The notes under the pieces: generated by a model | Told to the model about the DNA's origin: nothing | Database searches by the model: none | What the model saw: only the letters and a program-made list of their open reading frames with translations | Assembly: GCA_024277555.1 (NCBI GenBank) | Contig: JAJRUY010000086.1 | Location: forward strand, 1-5,747 | Direction: 5' to 3' | DNA: 5,747 bases | DNA from: Gammaproteobacteria bacterium | GTDB lineage: Bacteria > Pseudomonadota > Gammaproteobacteria > Chromatiales > Chromatiaceae | Shown: piece after piece, positions 1 to 5,747 of the stretch | Layout: each line of letters opens with the position of its first letter | Position numbering within the stretch: the stretch's first letter is position 1 | Made by a program: the position numbers and the translations under genes

Positions 1-188
1 AGCGCCTTGTCCTGCAGGCCGTGATTGATGTGAATAGCCTGGATGGGTGCAGGCAGTTGCGCCCGAATTTGTGACAGGGCATGGAGCAATGTCGTGGAAT
101 CCATCCCGCCACTGAACGCCACCCAGTAGTGTTGCGGGGTGGGCAATGTTTGCAATTTATGCAACAGCTTCTGTGGAGAAAATGCCAT
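1..188 (-). CDS. tilS: tRNA(Ile)-lysidine synthase, N-terminal part (runs off the window)
   Basis: Only the first 62 codons lie in the window; the 3' remainder is beyond position 1. The translation carries the PP-loop ATP-pyrophosphatase signature SGGMDS at residues 26-31, preceded by a beta strand (WVAF). It is followed by HINHGL at residues 53-58, matching the AIHVHHGL segment of E. coli TilS. Known family role: TilS uses ATP to join lysine to C34 of the CAU anticodon of tRNA-Ile2, so that it reads AUA and is charged with isoleucine; it acts in the cytosol. The ATG at 188 places the PP-loop about as far from the N-terminus as in E. coli. An in-frame GTG at 218 would add ten residues, but its AGGA-like sequence abuts it with no spacing, so I prefer the ATG. 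The gene starts 86 nt after the accA stop on the same strand, consistent with the dnaE-accA-tilS order of many gammaproteobacteria. Other PP-loop enzymes (such as TtcA) are less likely given this context. Confidence 0.9.
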   Translation of the reverse strand, partial: MAFSPQKLLHKLQTLPTPQHYWVAFSGGMDSTTLLHALSQIRAQLPAPIQAIHINHGLQDKA

Positions 189-274
189 GATCAGAAACCC
201 CGGTCTGCAAGAATCCACTTCCTGTGTTTCGTGCCCCTGTCTATTCCGGTTCGGACAAGATCCGGGACATCAAC
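189..274 (-). other. accA-tilS intergenic spacer
   Basis: This is an 86-nt gap between the accA stop and the chosen tilS start. I see no stem followed by a T-run, so nothing here should end transcription. A weak CGGA/TCCG inverted repeat around 256-268 is too short to interpret. A G-rich stretch (ACCGGGG) lies about 10-17 nt before the tilS ATG and is the only, poor, ribosome-binding candidate. Read-through from accA into tilS is the simplest reading. Confidence 0.5.
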
Positions 275-1231
275 TTATTCGCTGAACACTCCATAAGACA
301 TCAGCCGTTGATAGCGATTGTCAAGCAGCTCGTCCGGGGATTTCCCCTGGAGCTGCTCCAGAGACTGGATCAATGATTGCTTGAGGCTGGCAGCCATGGC
401 ATCCGGATCCCGATGGGCGCCACCCAGGGGTTCGGGCACGATACTGTCAATCAAACCCAGCTCCTTGAGCTTTTCCGAAGTAATGGCCATGGCCTCAGCC
501 GCCTGGGGAGCCTTGTCTGCACTTTTCCACAGGATGGAAGCACAGCCTTCCGGGGAAATTACCGAATAGGTGGCATACTGCAACATCATGAGCTTGTCGG
601 CCACACCAATGGCAAGCGCCCCGCCAGAGCCGCCTTCACCAATGACTATGGCGATAATCGGTGTGCGCAGCCCTGCCATTTCGCGAAGGTTTCTGGCAAT
701 GGCTTCACTCTGCCCCCGCTCTTCGGCATCAATACCCGGGTAGGCGCCTGGGGTATCAATAAACGTCAGCACGGGAAGCTTGAAACGCTCTGCGGTCTCC
801 ATCATGCGCAAGGCTTTCCTGTAACCTTCCGGCCTGGGCATGCCAAAATTGCGTTTGAGCTTTTCCTTGGTGTCTCTTCCCTTCTGGTGACCGATGATCA
901 TCACCGTCCGGCCATCGATGCGCCCGATGCCAGAGACGATGGATTGATCGTCCGCAAAAACCCTGTCGCCGCGCAGACCTTCAAAATCATCCACAATGCG
1001 TTCGATATAGTCCAAGGTATAGGGGCGCAGGGGATGGCGCGCCAGCTGGGATATCTGCCAGGGATTCAGGGATGAGAACAAGGATTCGGTGAGCTTGCGG
1101 CTCTTTTCTTCCAGGCGCTCGATTTCTTCCTGGATGTTGATCTCGGCATCATCGCCCAACAGGCGCAATTCACCGATTTTTGCTTCAAGTTCCGCAATGG
1201 GTTGTTCAAATTCGAGAAAATTGAGATCCAT
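275..1231 (-). CDS. accA: Acetyl-CoA carboxylase carboxyltransferase subunit alpha
   Basis: The 318-residue product is nearly the same length as E. coli AccA (319) and alignable along its whole length. It opens with a residue pattern like the E. coli start (LNFLEFEQPIAELEAKI at residues 3-19) and ends with the family C-terminus RYQRLMSYG (307-315). The crotonase-like carboxyltransferase core is intact: IIGHQKGR at 112-119, DTPGAYPG at 159-166, the glycine-rich GEGGSGGALAIG at 198-209 (oxyanion-hole region) and SPEGCASILWKS at 226-237. Known role: with AccD it forms the alpha2beta2 carboxyltransferase that moves CO2 from carboxybiotin on AccB to acetyl-CoA, giving malonyl-CoA for fatty acid synthesis in the cytosol. 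The zinc ribbon of the complex is in AccD, so its absence here is normal. The ATG at 1231 matches the E. coli start, although no strong Shine-Dalgarno precedes it. It starts 32 nt after the dnaE stop, so co-transcription and perhaps translational coupling are likely. No damage is seen. Confidence 0.98.
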   Translation of the reverse strand: MDLNFLEFEQPIAELEAKIGELRLLGDDAEINIQEEIERLEEKSRKLTESLFSSLNPWQISQLARHPLRPYTLDYIERIVDDFEGLRGDRVFADDQSIVSGIGRIDGRTVMIIGHQKGRDTKEKLKRNFGMPRPEGYRKALRMMETAERFKLPVLTFIDTPGAYPGIDAEERGQSEAIARNLREMAGLRTPIIAIVIGEGGSGGALAIGVADKLMMLQYATYSVISPEGCASILWKSADKAPQAAEAMAITSEKLKELGLIDSIVPEPLGGAHRDPDAMAASLKQSLIQSLEQLQGKSPDELLDNRYQRLMSYGVFSE

Positions 1232-1263
1232 AGAGGCAGCTCACAAATTACAGATGTTGCCTA

Positions 1264-4200
1264 TCATACCCCAATTGCCGCTGCTGTATTAACTGAATTC
1301 CCCCCGAAATGCAGCACGATGTTGCTGTCTCCAAGCAACTGGCGCAGACGCCGCAACAGCTCATCGTCCACCGTCATCCGCCATTTCTCCCCGAGACGGA
1401 TCAATGCCGTGGCGTCCTGGCGTTGATAGCGGACGCATACCGGCACCGTTCCTCCCTGGAAATCTCCGAGCAATGCCAGCAGCTGATTACGCACATCCAC
1501 TGCCGTCCACTTTCGGCTGCGAATCAGTTGCTCGTCCAGCACCAGATCCAGCGCCACCAAATGCTGCTCACGAAAGGATGCAAAGCTGCTGACTTGCTCC
1601 GCCCGCAAGCCCAGCCCGCCCCGGTACTCATCGTGAACCAGCTTGCCCTGCACTACCAGCACCTTGTCCACCACCAGCAGATCCCTGCAACATTCGAAGG
1701 CTTCATTGAACAAAGTCAGCTCAATACGCCCGGTTTTGTCATCCAGCAACACGCTGGCCATCATGCCCCGCTGGGTGGTGCGTTTGTTTACCGCCATCAC
1801 CAGCCCGGCAATCGTTACATCCTTGCCCCGGCCATATCCTCTCTGGCTGTCGTCCAGAGACAGGTTGCCGATGCGGGAGACAAGCTCCTTCAGTTCCGGC
1901 TCATAAAAGTCAATGGGGTGGCCAGTAAGAAACAGCCCCAGGGTTTCCTTTTCGCCGCGTAGACGCTGCTCGTCGCTCCAGTCAGCCACATCATCGGGAA
2001 TGATGCCCATGGCGGGCGGCGCTTCCGGTTCACTCAGGCCAAACAGATCACTCTGCCCGGCGGCTTGCAGGGCATGGTGCTGTTCCGCCATTTTCAATGC
2101 CAGGGGAAGTTGCACCATTAGGGTGGCGCGATTACCGCCCAGCTCGTCCAGGGCTCCGGCCCGCACCAGGGATTCCAGTACCCGGCGGTTGCATTTGCGC
2201 AAGTCGATGCGGCGGCAAAAATCGAACAAATCCTGAAACGATCCGCCCTCCTTGCGCGCTTTGATAATGCCCTCTATGGCAGACTCCCCCACCCCCTTGA
2301 TCGCACCCAGGCCATAGATGACCTTGTCATCACCATCCACGGCAAATTGGTATTCGGAGCGGTTGACCTGGGGGGGCAACACCTGCAACTCCATCTCCCG
2401 GCATTCTTCGATGAGATGCACGACCTTGTCGGTATTATCCATATCCGCCGACAACACCGCCGCCATGAAGGCCGCCGGGTAATGGGTTTTCAGCCACAGG
2501 GTCTGGTAGGACACCAGGGCATAGGCGGCGGAGTGGGACTTATTGAAGCCATAACCGGCAAAATGCGCCATGAGGTCGAAGATTTGCACCGCCAGGGCTT
2601 CGTCCACACCCCGCTCTACAGCGCCCTTGCGGAAAAGCTCACCCTGCTTTTCCATTTCCTCCGGTTTTTTCTTGCCCATGGCGCGACGCAGCAGATCCGC
2701 GCCACCCAGGGAATAACCGGCCAGCACCTGGGCGATCTGCATCACCTGTTCCTGATACAGGATTACGCCATAGGTGGGTTTGAGGATGGTTTCCAGGCTG
2801 GGATGCAGATATCTGGCTTGCTGATGCCCATGTTTGCAGGCGATGAAATCATCTACCATGCCAGTGCCCAGGGGGCCAGGACGATACAGGGCCACCAGTG
2901 CGGTGATCTCATCAAAGCAATCCGGCTGGAGCTTGCGGATCAGTTCCTTCATGCCGGAGGATTCGAGCTGAAACACCGCTGTGGTGGCTGCGGACTTGAG
3001 CAGCCGGAAAGATTCCGGATCGTCCATGGGAATGGCGTTGATGTCCACCAGCTCCAGTCCCTGCTGTTTGCGCTGGCGATTTATGGTCTTGAGCGCCCAG
3101 TCGATGATGGTCAGGGTACGCAGCCCCAGAAAATCGAATTTGACCAGCCCCACTGCCTCCACGTCGTTCTTGTCGAACTGGGTGACCAGGTTGCTGCCAT
3201 CCGCTTCACAGTACAGGGCGGTAAAATCCGTAAGCTTGCCCGGTGCAATCACCACACCGCCGGCATGTTTGCCTGCATTGCGGGTCAGTCCCTCCAGTTG
3301 CAGGGCCATATCGATAAGCTGGGTGACTTCTTCGTCACTCTCGTAGGCCTGCTTCAACTCTTCACTTTCTTCCAGAGCCTTGTTCAGGGTGATGCCCAGA
3401 TCAAAAGGCACCATCTTTGCGATGCGGTCGGTAAAGCCGTAGGGGTGCCCCAATACCCGTCCCACATCGCGCACCGCTGCCTTCGCCGCCATGGTGCCGT
3501 AGGTGATGATCTGGGATACTGCCTCGCGCCCATACCGCTCCGCCACATAGTCGATCACTTCATCACGCCTGTCCATGCAGAAATCGATATCGAAATCCGG
3601 CATGGATATACGCTCCGGGTTGAGAAAACGCTCGAACAGCAGTTCATGTTCCAGGGGGTCCAGATCGGTAATCTTCAGAGCATAGGCTACCAGGGATCCC
3701 GCTCCCGAGCCCCGGCCCGGCCCTACGGGAATCCCCTCATCCCTGGCCCATTGAATAAAATCCGCGACAATAAGAAAGTAGCCGGGAAAACCCATGTCGA
3801 TGATGACACCCAGTTCGGTCTCCAGTCGCTCGTCATAGGGCCGGCGTTTTTCCGCAAAATCCCCCGCTTCCGGGTCAAGAATTTTCTGCAGCCGCTCTTC
3901 CAGCCCCTTTTGCGACAACTGACGGAAAAATTCATCCATGGTCAGCCCCCGGGGTACGGGAAAGTCCGGCAAATAATCCTCGCCAAAGGTCATTTCCACG
4001 GAACAGCGGCGGGCGATTTCCACGCTGTTTTCCAGTGCTTCGGGGATATCGGAGAACAGCTCGGCCATTTCCCCGGCGGTGCGCAGATACTGCTCCGGCG
4101 AATAGTCCTGGGGGCGGCGGGGATCATCCAGAGCGCGCCCCTGATTGACGCACACCCGCACTTCGTGGGCATCGAAATCTTCCGGCTTGAGAAAACACAC

Positions 4201-4803
4201 TTCATTGGTGGCGACCACGGCCACTTGGCGCTGCTGGGCCAATGTCACGCTGGCATGCAGGCAGGCTTCTTCGTTGGGCCGGCCGGTGCGCACCAGTTGC
4301 AGGTAGTAGCGGTCGCCAAACAGTTCCAGCCAGTGATCCAGCAATTCATTTGCCAGCACTTCATTTCCCGACAGCAGGGCGCGCCCCACATCGCCATCCC
4401 TGCCGCCGGACAAGGCGATCAGACCCTGACAGCTTTTACTGTCCAGCCACTGGCGGTCGAGCATGGGTTTACCCAGGTGCTGCCCATGCTGATAGCCCCG
4501 GGAGACCAGCTCCCGCAGGTTGCCATAGCCAACATCATTCTGCGCCAGCAGCAGCAACCGGTCTGGCTGATTGATCTGCTCGGCATTGCGCAACCACAGA
4601 TCCACCCCAAACAGGGGCTTGATGCCCGCTCCCGTAGTGGCGCGATAGAATTTGACCAGGGAAAACAGGTTGAACTGATCCGTGACCGCGATTGCCGGCA
4701 TGCCCTGTTTCTCCAGGGCGGATACCAGCGACTTGATGCGCACCACGCTGTCCACCATGGAATATTCGGTGTGCAGATGAAGATGTACGAAGCGGGGTTC
4801 CAT
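1264..4803 (-). CDS. dnaE: DNA polymerase III subunit alpha (replicative polymerase, DnaE1 type)
   Basis: The 1179-residue product compares with 1160 in E. coli and is complete. Domains in order: an N-terminal PHP domain (about 1-275); the C-family palm/thumb/fingers with GPGRGSGAGSLVAYAL (361-376) and the catalytic PDFDIDF, giving D405 and D407; a third catalytic aspartate D557 in VKFDFLGL; fingers motifs YQEQVM (683-688), LLRRAMGKKK (704-713) and FNKSHSAAY (753-761); a helix-hairpin-helix around 829-850; an internal beta-clamp-binding motif QSDLF at 917-921 (QADMF in E. coli); an OB fold at about 995-1070; and a C-terminal tau-binding region. Known role: template-directed synthesis of the chromosome within the Pol III holoenzyme, with proofreading by DnaQ. 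In the PHP domain HLH (9-11) is kept, but the usual TDH is TDQ (41-43) and other metal ligands are changed, so the domain is probably not an active nuclease, as in E. coli. The ATG at 4803 matches the E. coli start (EPRFVHL). GGTGAT at 4818-4823 is the best ribosome-site match, but it lies far from the start. Confidence 0.98.
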   Translation of the reverse strand: MEPRFVHLHLHTEYSMVDSVVRIKSLVSALEKQGMPAIAVTDQFNLFSLVKFYRATTGAGIKPLFGVDLWLRNAEQINQPDRLLLLAQNDVGYGNLRELVSRGYQHGQHLGKPMLDRQWLDSKSCQGLIALSGGRDGDVGRALLSGNEVLANELLDHWLELFGDRYYLQLVRTGRPNEEACLHASVTLAQQRQVAVVATNEVCFLKPEDFDAHEVRVCVNQGRALDDPRRPQDYSPEQYLRTAGEMAELFSDIPEALENSVEIARRCSVEMTFGEDYLPDFPVPRGLTMDEFFRQLSQKGLEERLQKILDPEAGDFAEKRRPYDERLETELGVIIDMGFPGYFLIVADFIQWARDEGIPVGPGRGSGAGSLVAYALKITDLDPLEHELLFERFLNPERISMPDFDIDFCMDRRDEVIDYVAERYGREAVSQIITYGTMAAKAAVRDVGRVLGHPYGFTDRIAKMVPFDLGITLNKALEESEELKQAYESDEEVTQLIDMALQLEGLTRNAGKHAGGVVIAPGKLTDFTALYCEADGSNLVTQFDKNDVEAVGLVKFDFLGLRTLTIIDWALKTINRQRKQQGLELVDINAIPMDDPESFRLLKSAATTAVFQLESSGMKELIRKLQPDCFDEITALVALYRPGPLGTGMVDDFIACKHGHQQARYLHPSLETILKPTYGVILYQEQVMQIAQVLAGYSLGGADLLRRAMGKKKPEEMEKQGELFRKGAVERGVDEALAVQIFDLMAHFAGYGFNKSHSAAYALVSYQTLWLKTHYPAAFMAAVLSADMDNTDKVVHLIEECREMELQVLPPQVNRSEYQFAVDGDDKVIYGLGAIKGVGESAIEGIIKARKEGGSFQDLFDFCRRIDLRKCNRRVLESLVRAGALDELGGNRATLMVQLPLALKMAEQHHALQAAGQSDLFGLSEPEAPPAMGIIPDDVADWSDEQRLRGEKETLGLFLTGHPIDFYEPELKELVSRIGNLSLDDSQRGYGRGKDVTIAGLVMAVNKRTTQRGMMASVLLDDKTGRIELTLFNEAFECCRDLLVVDKVLVVQGKLVHDEYRGGLGLRAEQVSSFASFREQHLVALDLVLDEQLIRSRKWTAVDVRNQLLALLGDFQGGTVPVCVRYQRQDATALIRLGEKWRMTVDDELLRRLRQLLGDSNIVLHFGGNSVNTAAAIGV

Positions 4804-4827
4804 GGCGGGGTTATTCTATCACCGGAG

Positions 4828-4843
4828 CGGGATATTCGTCCCG
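4828..4843 (-). other. Short stem-loop in the dnaE leader
   Basis: CGGGA (4828-4832) and TCCCG (4839-4843) form a 5-bp stem with a 6-base loop, ending 24 nt before the dnaE ATG. It could fold in the dnaE leader and affect ribosome access, but it is short and no T-run follows. The role is unknown; it may be a chance occurrence. Confidence 0.25.
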
Positions 4844-4951
4844 ACTCGTTCCAGCCGAAAAAGTGCCAACAGTATCAAACCAGCACAGGGACAAGCCGAA
4901 ATCCCGTCCATTCACCATTCGTGACGGCAGAGAAAGGCCCTGCCAGAACTG

Positions 4952-4981
4952 TTTATACGCTGGCCACCCTCAGGGTGCCAA
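4952..4981 (-). promoter_or_regulatory. Putative sigma-70 promoter for the dnaE-accA-tilS run
   Basis: On the minus strand TTGGCA (4981-4976) matches the -35 consensus TTGACA at five of six bases. TATAAA (4957-4952) matches the -10 consensus TATAAT at five of six, with an 18-nt spacer. Transcription would begin near 4945, leaving a leader of about 140 nt before the dnaE ATG. The site lies about 10 nt beyond the stop of the upstream fragment, where a promoter for the downstream housekeeping genes would be expected. The match is by eye and is not scored against background. Confidence 0.5.
4965..4977. promoter_or_regulatory. Perfect 6-1-6 palindrome overlapping the putative promoter
   Basis: CACCCT (4965-4970) and AGGGTG (4972-4977) are exact reverse complements separated by a single base. 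The element fills most of the spacer between the putative -35 and -10 hexamers and overlaps two bases of the -35. As RNA only five pairs with a three-base loop could form, and no T-run follows on either strand, so an intrinsic terminator is unlikely. Its position fits a binding site for a dimeric regulator, but I recognise no known operator and a chance palindrome remains possible. Confidence 0.3.
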
Positions 4982-4990
4982 AGCCAGCAA

Positions 4991-5083
4991 TCAGTTGGGA
5001 AAGCGTCGCAGCAAGACTGCGCCGCCCATTAGCATCAACAGCGCCCCAAGCAAGATAATCGCCCACTCGCCCAGCGTGGGTAT
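4991..5083 (-). other. IPTL-CTERM protein-sorting domain
   Basis: These 30 codons encode IPTLGEW, then a hydrophobic stretch (AIILLGALLMLMGGAVLL), then RRFPN and the stop. The three parts (IPTLxxW motif, membrane segment, short basic end) are the defining pattern of the IPTL-CTERM family. Its partner enzyme is thought to be an exosortase H-type transpeptidase or protease encoded elsewhere. No such enzyme is in this window. Confidence 0.85.
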
Positions 5084-5539
5084 CGACTCCACCTTGCCAC
5101 CAGCGGTGCGGGTTTCGATCTGGATCTTCCGGGCAATTTCCTGCGCATATGCAGTGAAATCCGCAGTTACGGTGACAAAACCATCGCTGCCACCCGCTGG
5201 TTGTGGAAACACGATGCTCTCAAGGTAGGTGACATCGACTCCTGATCCCACACCCAATGCATTGAGCGCATCGATACCGGCCAACTGGGCAGCGGTTGAT
5301 GCAGCTGCGGCCGCTGTAGCATCGTCCGGATCACCATCGGTGGAAAGGTCGATGATCTGCCGGGCAGACGCCGGGGCGGCGCCATTGATCTGGGCCACTG
5401 CCTCGTTGATGCAACCGGCCATGTTAGTGGTGCCGCCTCCTTTGGTGATATTCCGGACCTGGCTGGTTAAGCTGGCGACATTGGCCGCCGTAACTGCAGT
5501 CGGCGGAAGCTCGACAGAGACGCTGCTGCCAGCGACCAG
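4991..5539 (-). pseudogene. C-terminal remnant of a VWA-domain protein with IPTL-CTERM tail
   Basis: The frame is open from 5539 to the stop at 4991 (182 codons) and is preceded in frame by TGA at 5540-5542. The first ATG (5422) leaves 143 residues, but the 39 codons before it already look like VWA domain (VSVELPPTAV, then VRNITKGGGTTN), so that ATG is probably not the original start. Visible VWA elements are the MIDAS-type threonine in GGGTTN and the aspartate in IIDLSTDGDPDD (residues 24-34 of the 143-residue form). The first MIDAS element DxSxS and any signal peptide, expected upstream, are missing. The C-terminus (residues 114-143) has IPTLGEW, a hydrophobic segment of about 18 residues and then RR: the IPTL-CTERM sorting signal. 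Family knowledge: such tails send exported proteins to the envelope for exosortase-type processing. The intact ancestor was therefore probably an exported adhesion or binding protein (inference). As it stands it lacks metal-site residues and an export signal. A GGAGG-like run before the ATG comes from the glycine codons. Confidence 0.75.
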
Positions 5540-5747
5540 TCAGGAGAGGTGTTTGCACCGGGAACAATAATGCCGAATATGCTTAAGGCTTCATTTCTGA
5601 CGGGATCAAAAAAATGGTTCTTGGCACGGGTCGCAGTCTCCTCATCTTCGAACTTCGCGCCCCAGCCGATTAGGGTTTTGATGGTGGACTTGTAACCGGG
5701 ATCATTAGGATCTTCATATTCCTTTATCCACTCCAGTACCCATTTTG
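5467..5747 (-). CDS. Unrecognised NHFFDP-motif protein, internal fragment, 3' end disrupted
   Basis: One minus-strand frame is open from the window edge (first full codon 5745-5743) to a TAA at 5467-5469, about 92 codons without a usable start. The 5' end lies outside the window. The part down to about 5530 looks protein-like: acidic and aromatic rich (KWVLEWIKEYEDPNDPGY), then IGWGAKFEDEE, RAKNHFFDPV and GANTSPDWSLA. I recall similar GA-ED...NHF(H/Y)DP...SPDW patterns near the N-terminus of bacterial proteins related to zinc-dependent phospholipase C or S1/P1 nuclease, where His and Asp bind metal. That link is from memory and weak. After DWSLA the frame turns into SSFRRLQLRR, which is the VWA coding sequence read out of frame. 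The authentic gene therefore probably stops matching near 5520-5540, and the present product would carry a foreign tail of about 20 residues. It is likely broken, unless the join is an assembly artefact. Confidence 0.55.
   Translation of the reverse strand, partial: KWVLEWIKEYEDPNDPGYKSTIKTLIGWGAKFEDEETATRAKNHFFDPVRNEALSIFGIIVPGANTSPDWSLAAASLSSFRRLQLRRPMSPA

Larger units (their letters stand above)
4804..4990 (-). other. Non-coding gap upstream of dnaE
   Basis: This 187-nt gap separates the stop of the VWA/IPTL-CTERM fragment from the dnaE start. I find no coding sequence on the minus strand here. rnhB, which precedes dnaE in E. coli, is not present. The gap holds a promoter candidate near its upstream end, a palindrome within that promoter, and a small stem-loop in the presumed leader, each listed separately. 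No stem with a T-run is present, so transcription from the upstream fragment could continue into dnaE. Confidence 0.6.

Noticed and set aside
216..218. GTG as an alternative tilS start, ten codons upstream
   Set aside because: The AGGA-like sequence touches the GTG with no spacing, and the ATG at 188 already gives a normal N-terminal length.
377..1075. A 232-codon plus-strand open frame opposite accA
   Set aside because: It is fully antisense to accA, which is intact and conserved along its length, and the translation has no recognisable motif.
1309..1962. A 217-codon plus-strand open frame opposite the dnaE 3' end
   Set aside because: It is antisense to the OB-fold and C-terminal coding part of dnaE, with Gln/His-rich composition typical of a shadow frame.
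4814..4819. TAGAAT on the minus strand as a -10 box just before dnaE
   Set aside because: No acceptable -35 lies 16-18 nt upstream, and the transcript would begin almost at the ATG; the upstream TTGGCA-TATAAA pair is better.
4926..4944. GGCAG/CTGCC hairpin as a terminator of the upstream fragment
   Set aside because: The stem is only 5 bp with a 9-base loop, and no T-run follows on either strand.
2347..5058. A 903-codon plus-strand open frame opposite dnaE
   Set aside because: It lies antisense to the intact, highly conserved dnaE and crosses the intergenic gap into the antisense of the VWA fragment. Its translation is rich in His, Gln and Gly with no recognisable domain. GC-rich codon bias in dnaE explains the absence of stops.
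5229..5570. A 113-codon plus-strand open frame opposite the VWA fragment
   Set aside because: The minus-strand frame carries VWA and IPTL-CTERM features over the same bases; the plus-strand product is a low-complexity Ala-rich shadow.

Overview
The window (about 5.7 kb, GC-rich) reads as a chromosomal piece of a gammaproteobacterium. The evidence is a minus-strand run dnaE > accA > tilS whose proteins closely match remembered E. coli sequences in length and motifs, and whose order matches the E. coli rnhB-dnaE-accA-(ldcC)-tilS neighbourhood. The IPTL-CTERM protein beside it suggests an environmental, non-enteric lineage. I cannot name the genus from sequence alone.

Layout, in transcription order on the minus strand (right to left). 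5747-5467 holds the middle part of an unrecognised protein with an NHFFDP motif; its 5' end is outside the window. At about 5520-5542 this reading frame loses its protein-like character. Another minus-strand frame takes over and encodes the C-terminal part of a von Willebrand A (VWA)-type protein ending in an IPTL-CTERM sorting tail (stop at 4991). The VWA part lacks its N-terminal half. The two pieces look like remnants of two genes joined out of frame. 4804-4990 is a non-coding gap with a plausible sigma-70 promoter, a perfect 6-1-6 palindrome inside it, and a small leader stem-loop. Then come dnaE (4803-1264), accA (1231-275) and the first 62 codons of tilS (188-1, running off the window).

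Functionally, dnaE supplies the replicative polymerase subunit, accA the carboxyltransferase alpha subunit for the first step of fatty acid synthesis, and tilS the tRNA-Ile2 lysidine modification. They are co-oriented, with gaps of 32 and 86 nt and no convincing terminator between them, so co-transcription is likely. The usual upstream partner rnhB is absent here, replaced by the damaged surface-protein genes. This suggests a rearrangement breakpoint just upstream of the replication gene. I see no tRNA, rRNA, CRISPR array, transposase or prophage gene. No new multi-gene system is visible; the unusual part is the roughly 750-bp junction region at the right end.
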